Positions 17,868 through 27,631 are shown, numbered from the stretch's first letter. The stretch is DNA of 44,413 bases from CAYVAP01 sp964343195 (GCA_964343195.1 CAYFIR010000044.1:1-44413), one strand, 5' to 3'. Made by a program: numbers and translations. The notes: a model not told the origin generated them from the sequence alone.

Positions 17868-19310
17868 ATGCAAACCTCTAGTTTTACCTTTTGGAAAATG
17901 GCCTTGCTGGTGCTGCTAACCATTTGTTGGGGCCTTACAGCGAAAGCCAACTACCTGCGAATCAGTAATGTAAGCCAGAATCAGGGAGCCGGAACCGTTA
18001 CTTTTGACCTGGCCTGGGACAATAGCTGGAACATCGATGGAATGGGAAGCCCCAACCATTGGGATGCAGCCTGGGTGTTTGTCAAGATACGCGAGTGTAA
18101 TGCTCCCGCTTCAACCGCCTGGACACATGGACTGGTCAACACGACCCTGGGAAGTCATACCTTTGGTTCTCTTGAACCTACCCTGGCTGACGGATCGGCT
18201 GTCGGAATAGATCCCGCCCCCAATAACACCGGAGTAATGCTGCGCCACACATCAGCTGGACTGTATCCATCGGCTGGCAATGTCTCCGTTACCCTGAGTC
18301 TCACCAACCTGCCTGCGACTGGGGATTATGAGGTGCGTGTATTTGGCATTGAGATGGTTTTTGTCCCACAGGGAGAATATCTGCTCGGGGGGGCATCTGA
18401 GTCATCCCGTATGGGAGTGGGCAATGTACCTACTCTGATCAATTCGGAAGCGGCGCTGACAAGTATCGACAATACCGGTTCCGCTAGCTTTCCTGCTGCC
18501 TGGCCCAAGGGCTACGATGCGTTTTACTGCATGAAGTATGAGATCTCGCAGGGACAATATGCCGCTTTCCTGAATACGCTGGATGCTACTAGTCAATTGG
18601 CCCATTATCCCAATTATTTCAACAGCTATCGTCACCGCATCACCAATGGCGGTACTCCTCCTCAGATTTACTACAGCGATCGGCCTGACCGTGCCTGTAA
18701 TTACCTCAACTGGGCTGACCTCCTGGCCTATCTGGATTGGGCAGCTCTGAGGCCTATGACCGAGATGGAATATGAAAAAGCCTGCCGGGGCAGTGGACCC
18801 TACATCGGAGGGTATGCATGGGGTACCTCTCAGCTGACTGAAGCTCAGTTGGTTGCGACTCCCGAAGATGGGACCGAATTGATCCTGACCGCTAATGCCA
18901 ACTGTCACTATACCAGCAACAACCTGAACGGAGGTGACGGAGGAAATGGCCCGGTAAGGGTGGGGATTTTTGCAACAGGAACTACCAGCAGCCGACAGGA
19001 GACGGGTGCTACCTATTACGGTATCATGGAGATGAGTGGGAATGTCTATGAACAGATGATTACCGCTTACAACGATGTGCCTTCTCTGGCCTTCGATGGT
19101 GCCTGGGGCGATGGCAACCTGGATGCCGCTGGCTTTGCTGACGTGCCGACCTGGCCTTACAGCAACTGCACGACTTCAGGTTGTTACCGTGCTTTGCGGG
19201 GTGGGTCCTTTGCGACGAATAACGCCTACCTCTATGTGGCCTACCGCGCCAATTATTACTATTCCTCTGGTACCCGTCGCTATGACCATGGAGGAAGAGG
19301 AGTTAGATAG
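17868..19310 (+). CDS. secreted SUMF1-fold protein, copy 2
   Basis: A 480-residue paralogue of the preceding protein with the same two-domain plan. The signal peptide (MALLVLLTICWGLTAKAN) is followed by the N-terminal beta domain (LRISNVSQNQGAGTVTFDLAWDNSW, shown here only in part: LRISNVSQNQ). The SUMF1 domain then has IEMVFVPQGEYLLG, MKYEISQGQYAAFLN, LRPMTEMEYEKACRG, MSGNVYEQ and RALRGGSFATNN. DNA identity with copy 1 is obvious around the TEMEYEKACRG segment, pointing to tandem duplication. ATG 17868 gives the signal peptide. Longer in-frame starts overlap copy 1. The FGE catalytic Cys pair is not seen. The partner or ligand is unknown. Confidence 0.88.
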   Translation: MQTSSFTFWKMALLVLLTICWGLTAKANYLRISNVSQNQGAGTVTFDLAWDNSWNIDGMGSPNHWDAAWVFVKIRECNAPASTAWTHGLVNTTLGSHTFGSLEPTLADGSAVGIDPAPNNTGVMLRHTSAGLYPSAGNVSVTLSLTNLPATGDYEVRVFGIEMVFVPQGEYLLGGASESSRMGVGNVPTLINSEAALTSIDNTGSASFPAAWPKGYDAFYCMKYEISQGQYAAFLNTLDATSQLAHYPNYFNSYRHRITNGGTPPQIYYSDRPDRACNYLNWADLLAYLDWAALRPMTEMEYEKACRGSGPYIGGYAWGTSQLTEAQLVATPEDGTELILTANANCHYTSNNLNGGDGGNGPVRVGIFATGTTSSRQETGATYYGIMEMSGNVYEQMITAYNDVPSLAFDGAWGDGNLDAAGFADVPTWPYSNCTTSGCYRALRGGSFATNNAYLYVAYRANYYYSSGTRRYDHGGRGVR

Positions 19311-19463
19311 GTATTCCGTGGTGTTGCGGATACGTATCAGCGTAGGGCCAGAAAAAATGCATAAGCCCGAACCATGAGTTGGGTGAACCTGGCGCCTTTC
19401 TCATGCTCCCAACTTCTCCAAAGTCTGTTCAATTCCCCAATCATTCTCCAATCCCTGGCTGCC

Positions 19464-22400
19464 ATGCGATCTGAGGCTTTGACTAGAATATGTATAGCCC
19501 TGCTGGGTTTGCTGCCCATTTTGGGGCTGGCCCAGCCTGTCAATGATGACTGCGCCAATGCCATCACCATTCCCATTCCCAATGGGGGGTATGGGTTTGG
19601 GCAAATCGTGGGCGATACGGTAGACATGACGGGAGCAGGGACGCAATTGGGGGAGTACTTTTCGCCAGGAGTCCCAAATGGAAAGTCTGTCTGGTACCGT
19701 TTCAGTGTTCCGACTACCCGTGAGGTACGCATTCTACTGACCCAGGACAGTACCAATGCCACCCCCCAGAACGCCGCCGGCTGGAGCCTGTACCGCACGA
19801 GTTCCTGCCTGCCCGGTATCGCTGAGCTAGTCGACCCTCCCATTTTTCAAATCGAAGGTTTTACCCATGCATGTCTGAGAGAAGGGGAGTACCTGATTCA
19901 GGTGGGAGCCGATTTTGGAGTGAACAATGAACTGATCATCAACCTGGATGTAGCACCCCCTTCAGCGGTTGAAACTCTATATGATTTTGCAGCAGATGCC
20001 TATGATTTTCAGGTCGTAAGTGGATATGGACCCAGTACGGTTCAGTATGAGGTGGGGTGTCAGAGTGTATTTGCTGGCGAATTACTTTGCCCGGATAGCA
20101 GCTATACCAAGAGCACCTGGCACGTATTCACCACCGACAATCTGGTGGACTACCTGCGAATTTTTGCGCGCGAATATCCCTTTAACGGGAGTGTGGTTAC
20201 CCCCAGAAATTTTGGGTTTCAGCTGTACCTGGGGGATGTACGCCAGGATTCTACCGGTTTGATGACGGTAGGCAATTGTCGGCAGATGGTGCAGACCAGC
20301 AGCAATAATTACGAAGCGGTGGTCATGCCCTGTGACCTGCTTCCCAACACTACTTATAGTGTGCAACTCCTGTTTCCGACAGAGTACTTTGGAAATCTTG
20401 AAGTGGGCATCAATGAAATTGGATCCAGCCTGACCCAGGGGCCCAATCCTGCTACTTTACCAGCCTCCCATACCCTCGGAGTGCTGAATGCCATTGGCAC
20501 GACGAACCTGAGTGATTATATGGCCTGTAACGCGGTCATGAGCGACTATGCGTGTGGCACCAACATTCCCGATACGCTATCGGTAGGATCTTATGAGTAC
20601 GATCTGAACTGGTGGGCTACATTCGAGATCACGAATGAGCAGAATATGCGGGCCTGGATTTCCAACTATTACAGCCAGCCTACCCCCTATATCCGAATTT
20701 TTTCTGGCGATGCGACCTCGGACTGTAATCTCCCCATCGTAGCTGAAGGTACCGGAACTCTGGACCTGCCCTGTTTGCCTGTTGGGACCTATTCTGTTCA
20801 GGTGCTGGGAACAATCAATTTGCCTGGATATCCTGAGTATTATACCAGTCTCGGAAAGCAGCAAACCCTTAACATAGAGGTTCTACAGGCTGATTTCAAT
20901 GCCTACACCCTGGCAACCAATAATGAATTCGAAGACATCAATGGGGGAAATCCCCTGCAGCCTGGTGTTACCTACACGAGTACACAAAACTGGTTTGACT
21001 GCCAGACAACCATCATGCCAGCGGGTGACTCCTGTAGTTCCGGGGGGTACACCAATGATCGGGCGATGTACCGGATCTTTACTATCGGGCAAAATGGCTA
21101 CGTGAGGTTGTCCCAGGGGGCGTACAACATGGAATACAGGCTCTTTAGAGGAGATGCCAGTTCGCTGCCCATCAGCGGAGGGATCATCAATGGGCTGACA
21201 GATCAGACCTGTTGTCAGTCATTGTATTACGCCTACGGGACAGCCAAAGTCTGTGTGACACCGGGGACCTACACCCTGGTCACGTATGGCTCTGAAGGAG
21301 ATATCAATTCCTATGACCAACCGCAGATCTTCTTTGATACCCTGCCATCCTCCCCATACTTTGATCCCAATCTCGCTCAGGACATCGACACACTGGCGGT
21401 AGGAGGCTCCAGTGTGGTGGGAACGCCTGTAACCTTTACCTGCGAAGACAACCCCTTGACTATTTTGGGCAATGCCCCCTGCCATGATGCGACCAAGCAG
21501 GTGTACCGCGAGTTTTATCTGGAGGACTCCGCTTCACTCAGATTCCTGGACCAGACCATTTATACGCCATATAGTGATCGAAATATCACCCATCGCCTGT
21601 TTAGTGGACGAATTAGCAATGGGAGTTTGACGAGCCTGGTCTGGGACTGCTTTACCAGCTATACCATGAGCAGTTGTGATTTTCTGGAGCCGGGATGGTA
21701 CACGGTCGTCAGCTATGGAGATGGTGAAACCTACACCAATCCGGAATATTGCAGTCCGGAGAGAGGGGAAGCCATCGGGGACCAAACCAGCTTTACCATT
21801 TCCATCAACAATCCCTATAACGATCCGCTATTCAATACCTTTGCCAAGGCCGAGAACGTGAATGGTGGAACCCCGCTGGAGTGGAAACCTCGCCTTAACC
21901 TGGGGCATACTGACACCATTCCCAAACTGGATACACTCTACACCCTGGGAACGGAGTACTTTAACTGTGAAAATGATCTGCCTTTTCCAACGGGGATTAC
22001 AGCTTGTGATCCCAGCCAGAATCGCGTGAGTTACCGGGTGTTCACGCTTGCGAAACCCTCCTTTGTCCGCATGGATCGGTTGACAAATGGCTATTACGGA
22101 GGAAGTTCTCGCCTCTATGAAGGAGACATAACTGCGCAGGCTCCGCCCTTCACCGTGAACGAAGACTGCTTTGGAGATGACTTCTGGAAATGTATGCCTG
22201 CAGGTACCTATACCCTGGTAAGCTTTTTCACCGATAGCTATATCGGCAGCAGTGTCACTCCAAGGATCATGGTGGACTCCCTGGGTACATCCAAATATGA
22301 CCATGCGGCAGGTGCCTACAACTTTGGAAACATTCCACTGAATGGAACGGAGTATTTAGGAGCACCCGGCAGCCCGCTGGATGCCTATGGACGCCCCGGT

Positions 22401-25400
22401 AGTAACGACTTTTTTTTCTGCTCTACCGGAGCATATGACACAGAGCCCAAAGACGTATGTCCCACGGGAAGTCAAACCATCCCGTACAGTGTGTCCATGC
22501 CCACTTCCAAGCGACAGACCCTGTGGTACACATTCGAAGTCACCGGGCCGGGTTCTGTGGATATCTCCGTCTACGGACGCACGCCTGGACGGCCCACAAA
22601 TCTACCCTTTGCGGTGTATCGGGTTCCCAATAATCAGATTCCCCTGATTGATTCGACTACGGCAAATCTTGAACTCATCGTGTCCAATCAGGGCTACTAT
22701 TGCTGGAATTCTGCCCAGACTGTGAACATTTTTCGCGATCCCTGCTCTGCCATTACTACCGACAGGTACGTGGTACTGGTTGATCGCTATGCCTACCAGG
22801 ATTTGACCAGTTCTGGCGTTTGGCCCAATCAGCAGATCGAAGTGGGGGTTCAGTTCTCAAATATTCCTGGTACGAGTGTGCTCTACGATCATTACTCTCA
22901 GGCCAATCGCATTACGGGCAATCCGACCGTCGATTGCGACGCACCCTACAACGATACCTTGCTTTCCCAGGGGACTTTCACAGGCTGTGAAGGAAATCTG
23001 ACCTGTGCGACCCAGGATGCGACTGATCAGAATAGCTGTGGTGCCAAGACCATCTGGTACCGCGTGGACCTGGCGGGATCAGGACAAATGAGGCTCAATT
23101 TCACCCGCACAGACAACGGCACCACCGGATACAATGCCGATGACATTCAGCTGTATCGGGAGACGACACCGGGTGATTCATCCTCCAGTGGCCTGCAGCG
23201 GATTCCACTAAATCAACAATACCTCAACACCAACCCCGATTTTCCCGGATACCATTACTGGGGCTCAACCTGCTATACATCAGGGACTTATTACATCATG
23301 ATTACGGGATGTAACTTCCCCAATGCGACGGTTTATCCGCGGATCTGGCTGGACAATTACCCGGGGGATTTGTGTTCTGATAACATTGAAGTGGAAGTAA
23401 GTGGAACCGGAACCTTCCAGGATTCTGGCAGGGTGGACTGCTGGACCATGGGCAACAGCCCTGGTGAAGATCAGCCGGAGCTAGGCTGTGCAGGCACCCC
23501 TATTGGCAAAAAAAGCGGCTGGTTCCATGTCAACATCACGGACACTGCCCGAATGGACCTGGACATTAGCCTGATTGAAAATACAACGGCTACCAGCCTG
23601 CAAACCCAGTATCGCGTGGGCAATGGCTCCTGCGACCTGATGACCTTCGAAAACTGTGTGGATGATGCCTTTATTACCCTGAACCTGAAGTGTCGCCAGG
23701 ACAGCGGACTCTGGATTCAGGTGATTTTGCCAGAGGAAGCCACTGGAATGGTGACCCTGAATGTGGAGGCAACCCCATCCCCTGACCAGAACTGTGAGCC
23801 AGTCAACCCTTTTCAGCCTTCAGCCAGTTTTGATTTCATCGCGGGGTGTGAGGGTGATCCTGTACAGTTCATCAACCAGTCATCGACAGGTGATAGCCTT
23901 AGCTACCTCTGGGACTTTGGCGATGGCTTTACCTCGACTTATCAGCAGCCAAGCCACGTGTATGCTGTGGCTGATACCTATCTGGTTACCCTGGTCGTAA
24001 GTCAGGATACCCTGGCCGATACGACCATCCGTCCGGTGGTGATTTATCCAGTACCACAGTCTGGCTTTACTACGCTGATGAACGTCATAGCAGGTAATCC
24101 GCTCCTTTTTACCAATACCTCGACCAATACGCTGCCGGCTGCCACTTACTACTGGAATTTCTGTTCCGGAGGAAGCTTTTGCTCGGCAGATGTAACCAGC
24201 TTCAGCGGGGCCAATCCACCCACAGTTATCTACGATGTGCCGGGGGTCTATGAGATATGCCTGACGGTGACCAATGGAAATTGTGTGGATACTTTCTGTC
24301 AGACAGTCAACGTCGTCACCCCCAACTTCTACGGAGGGGGGCCATACGATGGCTTTGATACCGAATGGCTCGAAGGCTGCGATACCCTAAACTTCTTTGC
24401 AGGCGGTCCCTACGACGGTTTTGATACGGAGTGGGAAATCCCATGCGATACCCTGAACTTCTTCACGGGAGGGCCTTATGACGGATTTGATATGGGAATC
24501 GGCGATTCTGCCTGTTTGGTGGACAGCATGGTATCCCTGTGGGCTGGTGGCCCTTATGACGGGGCAGGCGAGGAGTCCATATTGTTAGGGTGCGAAGAGC
24601 CCCCAAGCCTCTGGGCCGGTGGCCCCTTCGATGGGGCGGCTGAGGCCTTGATTGTATCAAATTGTCAATCGCCCAATTTCTTTGCAGGCGGCCCTTACGA
24701 TGGCTTTGATGCCGAGTTTGATGATGCCAACTGCCAGACGGAAAACTTCTTTACCGGTGGCCCTTACGATGGGTTCGACATGGACCTGGACGAATGCGTT
24801 CAGATCAATTTCTTCACTGGTGGCCCATACGATGGAGAAGATCGCGATACGCGTGGAAGTGGCGGCCTTATTACTACCGATCTGACAGCCTGTGTCGGGG
24901 ACACCGTTACGCTGCAAGCCTCTGGCCCCACCAACTGGTATTACACCGAGACGGGGAACTTTACCTTCGCTTCCGGTGTCGCCACGGTACAGGTCCCCAA
25001 TGTGCAGCAGACCTTTCAGCTATATGTAGAAGATCAGTGCAATGGAGGACGGGAATCAGTCACCGTCCATGTGATCGATACCATGGTGATGGACTTCGCT
25101 TTCACCCCTGGATGCCAGACGACTGCGACGTTTTTCTCTAACCTGACTCCGGTTCCGGGGGCATCACAACCTACTATCGGGGCAGATGTGACTACCTTTG
25201 GCACGATGAGTAATGCCCCCAACTTCAATCAGCTGACTTTCAGTGGGGGGAATACTTACACATTTGCCAATATCCACGACGGAACCGCCAATCAGAATGC
25301 CTGGACCTCCAACAATGGAAGCCCCGGAACGGTCTGGGCACAATGGAGATACTTTACCCCGAAGGCAGTAGATCGAATAGTCCTTTGGAATGACGGCAAC

Positions 25401-26339
25401 TACCCAGGCAAAATTCCCACGGAGGCACGTCTGTACTACTCCAACGGTGGCCCCTGGAATCTCGTGAAGGTCTTTACCGCTGCCGAGTTGCAAACCACCC
25501 AGTTTGACTCCGGCCCGCTCTGCGAAACCCGAAATCACTACGCTCAGCGTTGGAAGCTGGAACTTGATGTGGAGGAAGCCAATGCTCCCTACATCCGGGA
25601 GTTTCAGGCCTACGCCCATGAGGCGACGATTAGTGGGGCGGTGGAATGGGACTTCGGCGATGGCTCTCCTGCTGTAGTGACTTCGAATCCGGTTCACTAT
25701 TACCCGGCTCCAGGGCTGTATGATGTGACCATGCGCCTGCCGGATGACTGTGGTTGTCCAAGTGAAGTGGTGCGTACCATCGAGGTGACCAATTGTGCCA
25801 TCCTGGCTCAGTTAGAGCATGAACTGAATGGCTGGTTGACGGAAGAGCTGAAAGCTGAATTGTACTGGCATGTGGAAGGCGATTTTCCTGACGCAGTTCT
25901 GGAAAAGTTTTTCGCAGGGCAATGGATTCCACTGGAGACATTCTACTTCACTGAATCCAATCTGTACAGCTTCACCGATAATGCTCCCATCATGGGACAG
26001 CCCAATCTCTATCGGGTCAAGGTCGAGCACCAGGGCGAAACGGTTTACAGCAATCAGATCAGCCTGATGCCGGAGCTGAGCCAGACGCAGGTGCTGGTGT
26101 ATCCCAACCCTGCTGATGTCGAGCCCGTCACGGTGGAACTGCAATTGCCAGATGATGCTGTCGTGGAGGTTCGTTTGCTGAATAGCCTGGGACAGGACCT
26201 TGGACAAATGTTCCTTGGGGGGCTGGAAAGCGGCATTCAGCAGGTGTCTATCCCGGTAGAGCAGCTGGCAGAAGGTCAGTATTTTTTAAGGGTCAATGTC
26301 AATGAATATCCTTACTCGCTCCGACTGCTGGTGAAATAA
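19464..26339 (+). CDS. giant T9SS-secreted multidomain protein with PKD domains and GGPYDG repeats
   Basis: A 2291-residue protein with a signal peptide (MRSEALTRICIALLGLLPILGLAQ), which decided the start at 19464. About 1440 residues of eight or nine divergent modules of roughly 150-170 residues follow. These Cys-containing PPC-like beta sandwiches end in phrases such as CVTPGTYTLV. Two PKD domains lie at about 1452-1615 (YLWDFGDGFTS), then eight GGPYDG repeats (1621-1795) and an Ig-like domain. A discoidin-like segment (about 1905-2050) sits between the first strand of a third PKD domain and its WDFGDG core. The C-terminus is a T9SS type A sorting domain (VYPNPADVEPVTVEL...QLAEGQYFLRV). It is probably an exposed or released adhesin or binding protein. 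The function is unknown. Confidence 0.93.
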   Translation: MRSEALTRICIALLGLLPILGLAQPVNDDCANAITIPIPNGGYGFGQIVGDTVDMTGAGTQLGEYFSPGVPNGKSVWYRFSVPTTREVRILLTQDSTNATPQNAAGWSLYRTSSCLPGIAELVDPPIFQIEGFTHACLREGEYLIQVGADFGVNNELIINLDVAPPSAVETLYDFAADAYDFQVVSGYGPSTVQYEVGCQSVFAGELLCPDSSYTKSTWHVFTTDNLVDYLRIFAREYPFNGSVVTPRNFGFQLYLGDVRQDSTGLMTVGNCRQMVQTSSNNYEAVVMPCDLLPNTTYSVQLLFPTEYFGNLEVGINEIGSSLTQGPNPATLPASHTLGVLNAIGTTNLSDYMACNAVMSDYACGTNIPDTLSVGSYEYDLNWWATFEITNEQNMRAWISNYYSQPTPYIRIFSGDATSDCNLPIVAEGTGTLDLPCLPVGTYSVQVLGTINLPGYPEYYTSLGKQQTLNIEVLQADFNAYTLATNNEFEDINGGNPLQPGVTYTSTQNWFDCQTTIMPAGDSCSSGGYTNDRAMYRIFTIGQNGYVRLSQGAYNMEYRLFRGDASSLPISGGIINGLTDQTCCQSLYYAYGTAKVCVTPGTYTLVTYGSEGDINSYDQPQIFFDTLPSSPYFDPNLAQDIDTLAVGGSSVVGTPVTFTCEDNPLTILGNAPCHDATKQVYREFYLEDSASLRFLDQTIYTPYSDRNITHRLFSGRISNGSLTSLVWDCFTSYTMSSCDFLEPGWYTVVSYGDGETYTNPEYCSPERGEAIGDQTSFTISINNPYNDPLFNTFAKAENVNGGTPLEWKPRLNLGHTDTIPKLDTLYTLGTEYFNCENDLPFPTGITACDPSQNRVSYRVFTLAKPSFVRMDRLTNGYYGGSSRLYEGDITAQAPPFTVNEDCFGDDFWKCMPAGTYTLVSFFTDSYIGSSVTPRIMVDSLGTSKYDHAAGAYNFGNIPLNGTEYLGAPGSPLDAYGRPGSNDFFFCSTGAYDTEPKDVCPTGSQTIPYSVSMPTSKRQTLWYTFEVTGPGSVDISVYGRTPGRPTNLPFAVYRVPNNQIPLIDSTTANLELIVSNQGYYCWNSAQTVNIFRDPCSAITTDRYVVLVDRYAYQDLTSSGVWPNQQIEVGVQFSNIPGTSVLYDHYSQANRITGNPTVDCDAPYNDTLLSQGTFTGCEGNLTCATQDATDQNSCGAKTIWYRVDLAGSGQMRLNFTRTDNGTTGYNADDIQLYRETTPGDSSSSGLQRIPLNQQYLNTNPDFPGYHYWGSTCYTSGTYYIMITGCNFPNATVYPRIWLDNYPGDLCSDNIEVEVSGTGTFQDSGRVDCWTMGNSPGEDQPELGCAGTPIGKKSGWFHVNITDTARMDLDISLIENTTATSLQTQYRVGNGSCDLMTFENCVDDAFITLNLKCRQDSGLWIQVILPEEATGMVTLNVEATPSPDQNCEPVNPFQPSASFDFIAGCEGDPVQFINQSSTGDSLSYLWDFGDGFTSTYQQPSHVYAVADTYLVTLVVSQDTLADTTIRPVVIYPVPQSGFTTLMNVIAGNPLLFTNTSTNTLPAATYYWNFCSGGSFCSADVTSFSGANPPTVIYDVPGVYEICLTVTNGNCVDTFCQTVNVVTPNFYGGGPYDGFDTEWLEGCDTLNFFAGGPYDGFDTEWEIPCDTLNFFTGGPYDGFDMGIGDSACLVDSMVSLWAGGPYDGAGEESILLGCEEPPSLWAGGPFDGAAEALIVSNCQSPNFFAGGPYDGFDAEFDDANCQTENFFTGGPYDGFDMDLDECVQINFFTGGPYDGEDRDTRGSGGLITTDLTACVGDTVTLQASGPTNWYYTETGNFTFASGVATVQVPNVQQTFQLYVEDQCNGGRESVTVHVIDTMVMDFAFTPGCQTTATFFSNLTPVPGASQPTIGADVTTFGTMSNAPNFNQLTFSGGNTYTFANIHDGTANQNAWTSNNGSPGTVWAQWRYFTPKAVDRIVLWNDGNYPGKIPTEARLYYSNGGPWNLVKVFTAAELQTTQFDSGPLCETRNHYAQRWKLELDVEEANAPYIREFQAYAHEATISGAVEWDFGDGSPAVVTSNPVHYYPAPGLYDVTMRLPDDCGCPSEVVRTIEVTNCAILAQLEHELNGWLTEELKAELYWHVEGDFPDAVLEKFFAGQWIPLETFYFTESNLYSFTDNAPIMGQPNLYRVKVEHQGETVYSNQISLMPELSQTQVLVYPNPADVEPVTVELQLPDDAVVEVRLLNSLGQDLGQMFLGGLESGIQQVSIPVEQLAEGQYFLRVNVNEYPYSLRLLVK
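24324..24854 (+). repeat. eight in-frame GGPYDG coding repeats
   Basis: Units start at 24324, 24390, 24456, 24534, 24606, 24675, 24744 and 24807, spaced 21-26 codons. Each has an aromatic triplet (NFF, NFY or SLW), one variable residue, GGPYDG (once GGPFDG) and usually FD, then an acidic spacer that usually ends in a single Cys (EGCDTL, SNCQSP, DECVQI). Codons within the conserved core differ from unit to unit (GGA, GGG, GGT, GGC; TAC, TAT; GAC, GAT), so the protein sequence, not the DNA, is being conserved. Confidence 0.95.
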
Positions 26340-26379
26340 ACGGGATTTGGCTAAATTTCTCCCTCAATCACCTTGCCTT

Positions 26380-27018
26380 ATGCGAACTATAGCGCTTTGC
26401 CTGTGCCTGCTGATGAGTGGGACGCTATTTGCCCAGGAGCAAAGACCCTGGGATGCCGTCGGCCTTCGGTTTGCCAGTTATATCAACTGGTTTCCCCGCG
26501 CCAATGAGTACAATCTGGCTACTGGAGCCTATTCCACTGGAGCCCTGGGAGTGTACTACAAGAAGTTCAGCCCCACCTCCGGTTTCGAAGTCGGGGTAAA
26601 TGTCAATTACAAAAACGGTGATGATCAGGGTTTCCCCAATCTGCCGGTCATCATGCGAGATTTTGGAGACGACCAGAGCCAGAATGTCGGGGTGACAGGT
26701 ATTGAGCTGGACCTTAAGGCTGGCCCCAGATTTGGCCCCCTTCACCCCAAAATTGGCTATGTACTTGGCTATCGGGTAAACCCGATGGGTTTTTTTACTG
26801 ACAGCACCGACAGGTCTGTCAACCGGATCTACCTATTACTTCCACTTGGCACCTCAGTGGACCTCCCTACCCGTTGGGGCTCAGTCGGCTTTGGCAGCTT
26901 CTTTCACATCGGACTGCTCAATGTGGCGAGCAAGCCCGATGGATTTGTTGGAAACTGGGACGGAGGACGGTTGAGGGCTGTTTCCTTTGAGATCATCGTC
27001 TCTTATGGCAATCGATAG
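26380..27018 (+). CDS. small outer-membrane beta-barrel-like protein
   Basis: 212 residues with a signal peptide (MRTIALCLCLLMSGTLFAQ; start 26380 chosen for it). A pattern of alternating strands and Gly turns follows (GVYYKKFSPTSGFEVGVNVNY, GIELDLKAGPRFGPL, GYVLGYRVNPMG), ending in strands and a short polar tail. This suits an eight-stranded outer-membrane barrel of the type common in Bacteroidota. It lies 40 bases after the giant T9SS gene and is probably the last gene of that operon. Its 3' end overlaps the convergent msrC gene by 16 bases. No specific function can be assigned. Confidence 0.75.
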   Translation: MRTIALCLCLLMSGTLFAQEQRPWDAVGLRFASYINWFPRANEYNLATGAYSTGALGVYYKKFSPTSGFEVGVNVNYKNGDDQGFPNLPVIMRDFGDDQSQNVGVTGIELDLKAGPRFGPLHPKIGYVLGYRVNPMGFFTDSTDRSVNRIYLLLPLGTSVDLPTRWGSVGFGSFFHIGLLNVASKPDGFVGNWDGGRLRAVSFEIIVSYGNR

Positions 27019-27497
27019 TGTTGCTTAGCAATAAGCTCCATCAATTGTTCGAGGTATTTTTGGTCCTCTGGGCCAAAATCATCCAGCTGGTCGGAATCTA
27101 CGTCCAGGATGAGTTCGGTACGGCCTAGCGAAACGAGGGGTACGACGATTTCGGATTTGGATTCACTGCTGCAGGCAATGTGCCCGGGAAACTGCTCTAC
27201 ATCCGGTACAATGAGGGTTTTCATTCGTTGTGCGGAGGTGCCACAGACGCCCTTTCCCATGGCAATGCGGGTACAGGCAAGCGGCCCCTGAAATGGTCCC
27301 AGGACCAGCTCGTCGTCCTGGCGGCGATAAAATCCTACCCAGAAGAATCCCAGTGCCTCTTTTAGCACTGAAGCGATATTCGCGAGATTGGCCGTGAGAT
27401 CCCATTCGGGCTCTATGATGGCCTTGATTTGTGGCAGGATCTCTTCATAACGCTGAGCGCGGGACGCATGGGTGGTAAAGTGGATCGATTCAGCCAT
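27003..27497 (-). CDS. msrC: free methionine-(R)-sulfoxide reductase (GAF fRMsr)
   Basis: A 164-residue GAF-domain enzyme that reduces free methionine-R-sulfoxide in the cytoplasm. The three Cys of the family are present: C75 (GPLACTRI), C85 (GKGVCGT) and C109 (GHIACSS). They sit with the ELVLGPFQGP, VPDV..FPGHIAC and SEIVVPL signatures. The length is typical. The start ATG at 27497 is supported by family alignment (MAESIHF). It is monocistronic and convergent with the barrel gene, with a 16-base overlap of 3' ends. It belongs to oxidative damage repair and has no evident link to its neighbours. Confidence 0.94.
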   Translation of the reverse strand: MAESIHFTTHASRAQRYEEILPQIKAIIEPEWDLTANLANIASVLKEALGFFWVGFYRRQDDELVLGPFQGPLACTRIAMGKGVCGTSAQRMKTLIVPDVEQFPGHIACSSESKSEIVVPLVSLGRTELILDVDSDQLDDFGPEDQKYLEQLMELIAKQHYRLP

Positions 27498-27631
27498 GTA
27501 TTTTTTGCGTATCTTAAAGTTGGATGCGAAATGCAGCTCCTTTGAATGTTAAGGTTTTCTCAATATTGGGCAAACCTGTTTATCGATTTTTAAAGGCGCT
27601 TATCTTTGGCAAAAGACGAATTTTCCAGGTC

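Noticed and set aside
24324..24854. CRISPR-like or tandem DNA repeat
   Set aside because: Spacing varies and similarity is at the protein level with synonymous codon changes. It lies in frame in a large gene.
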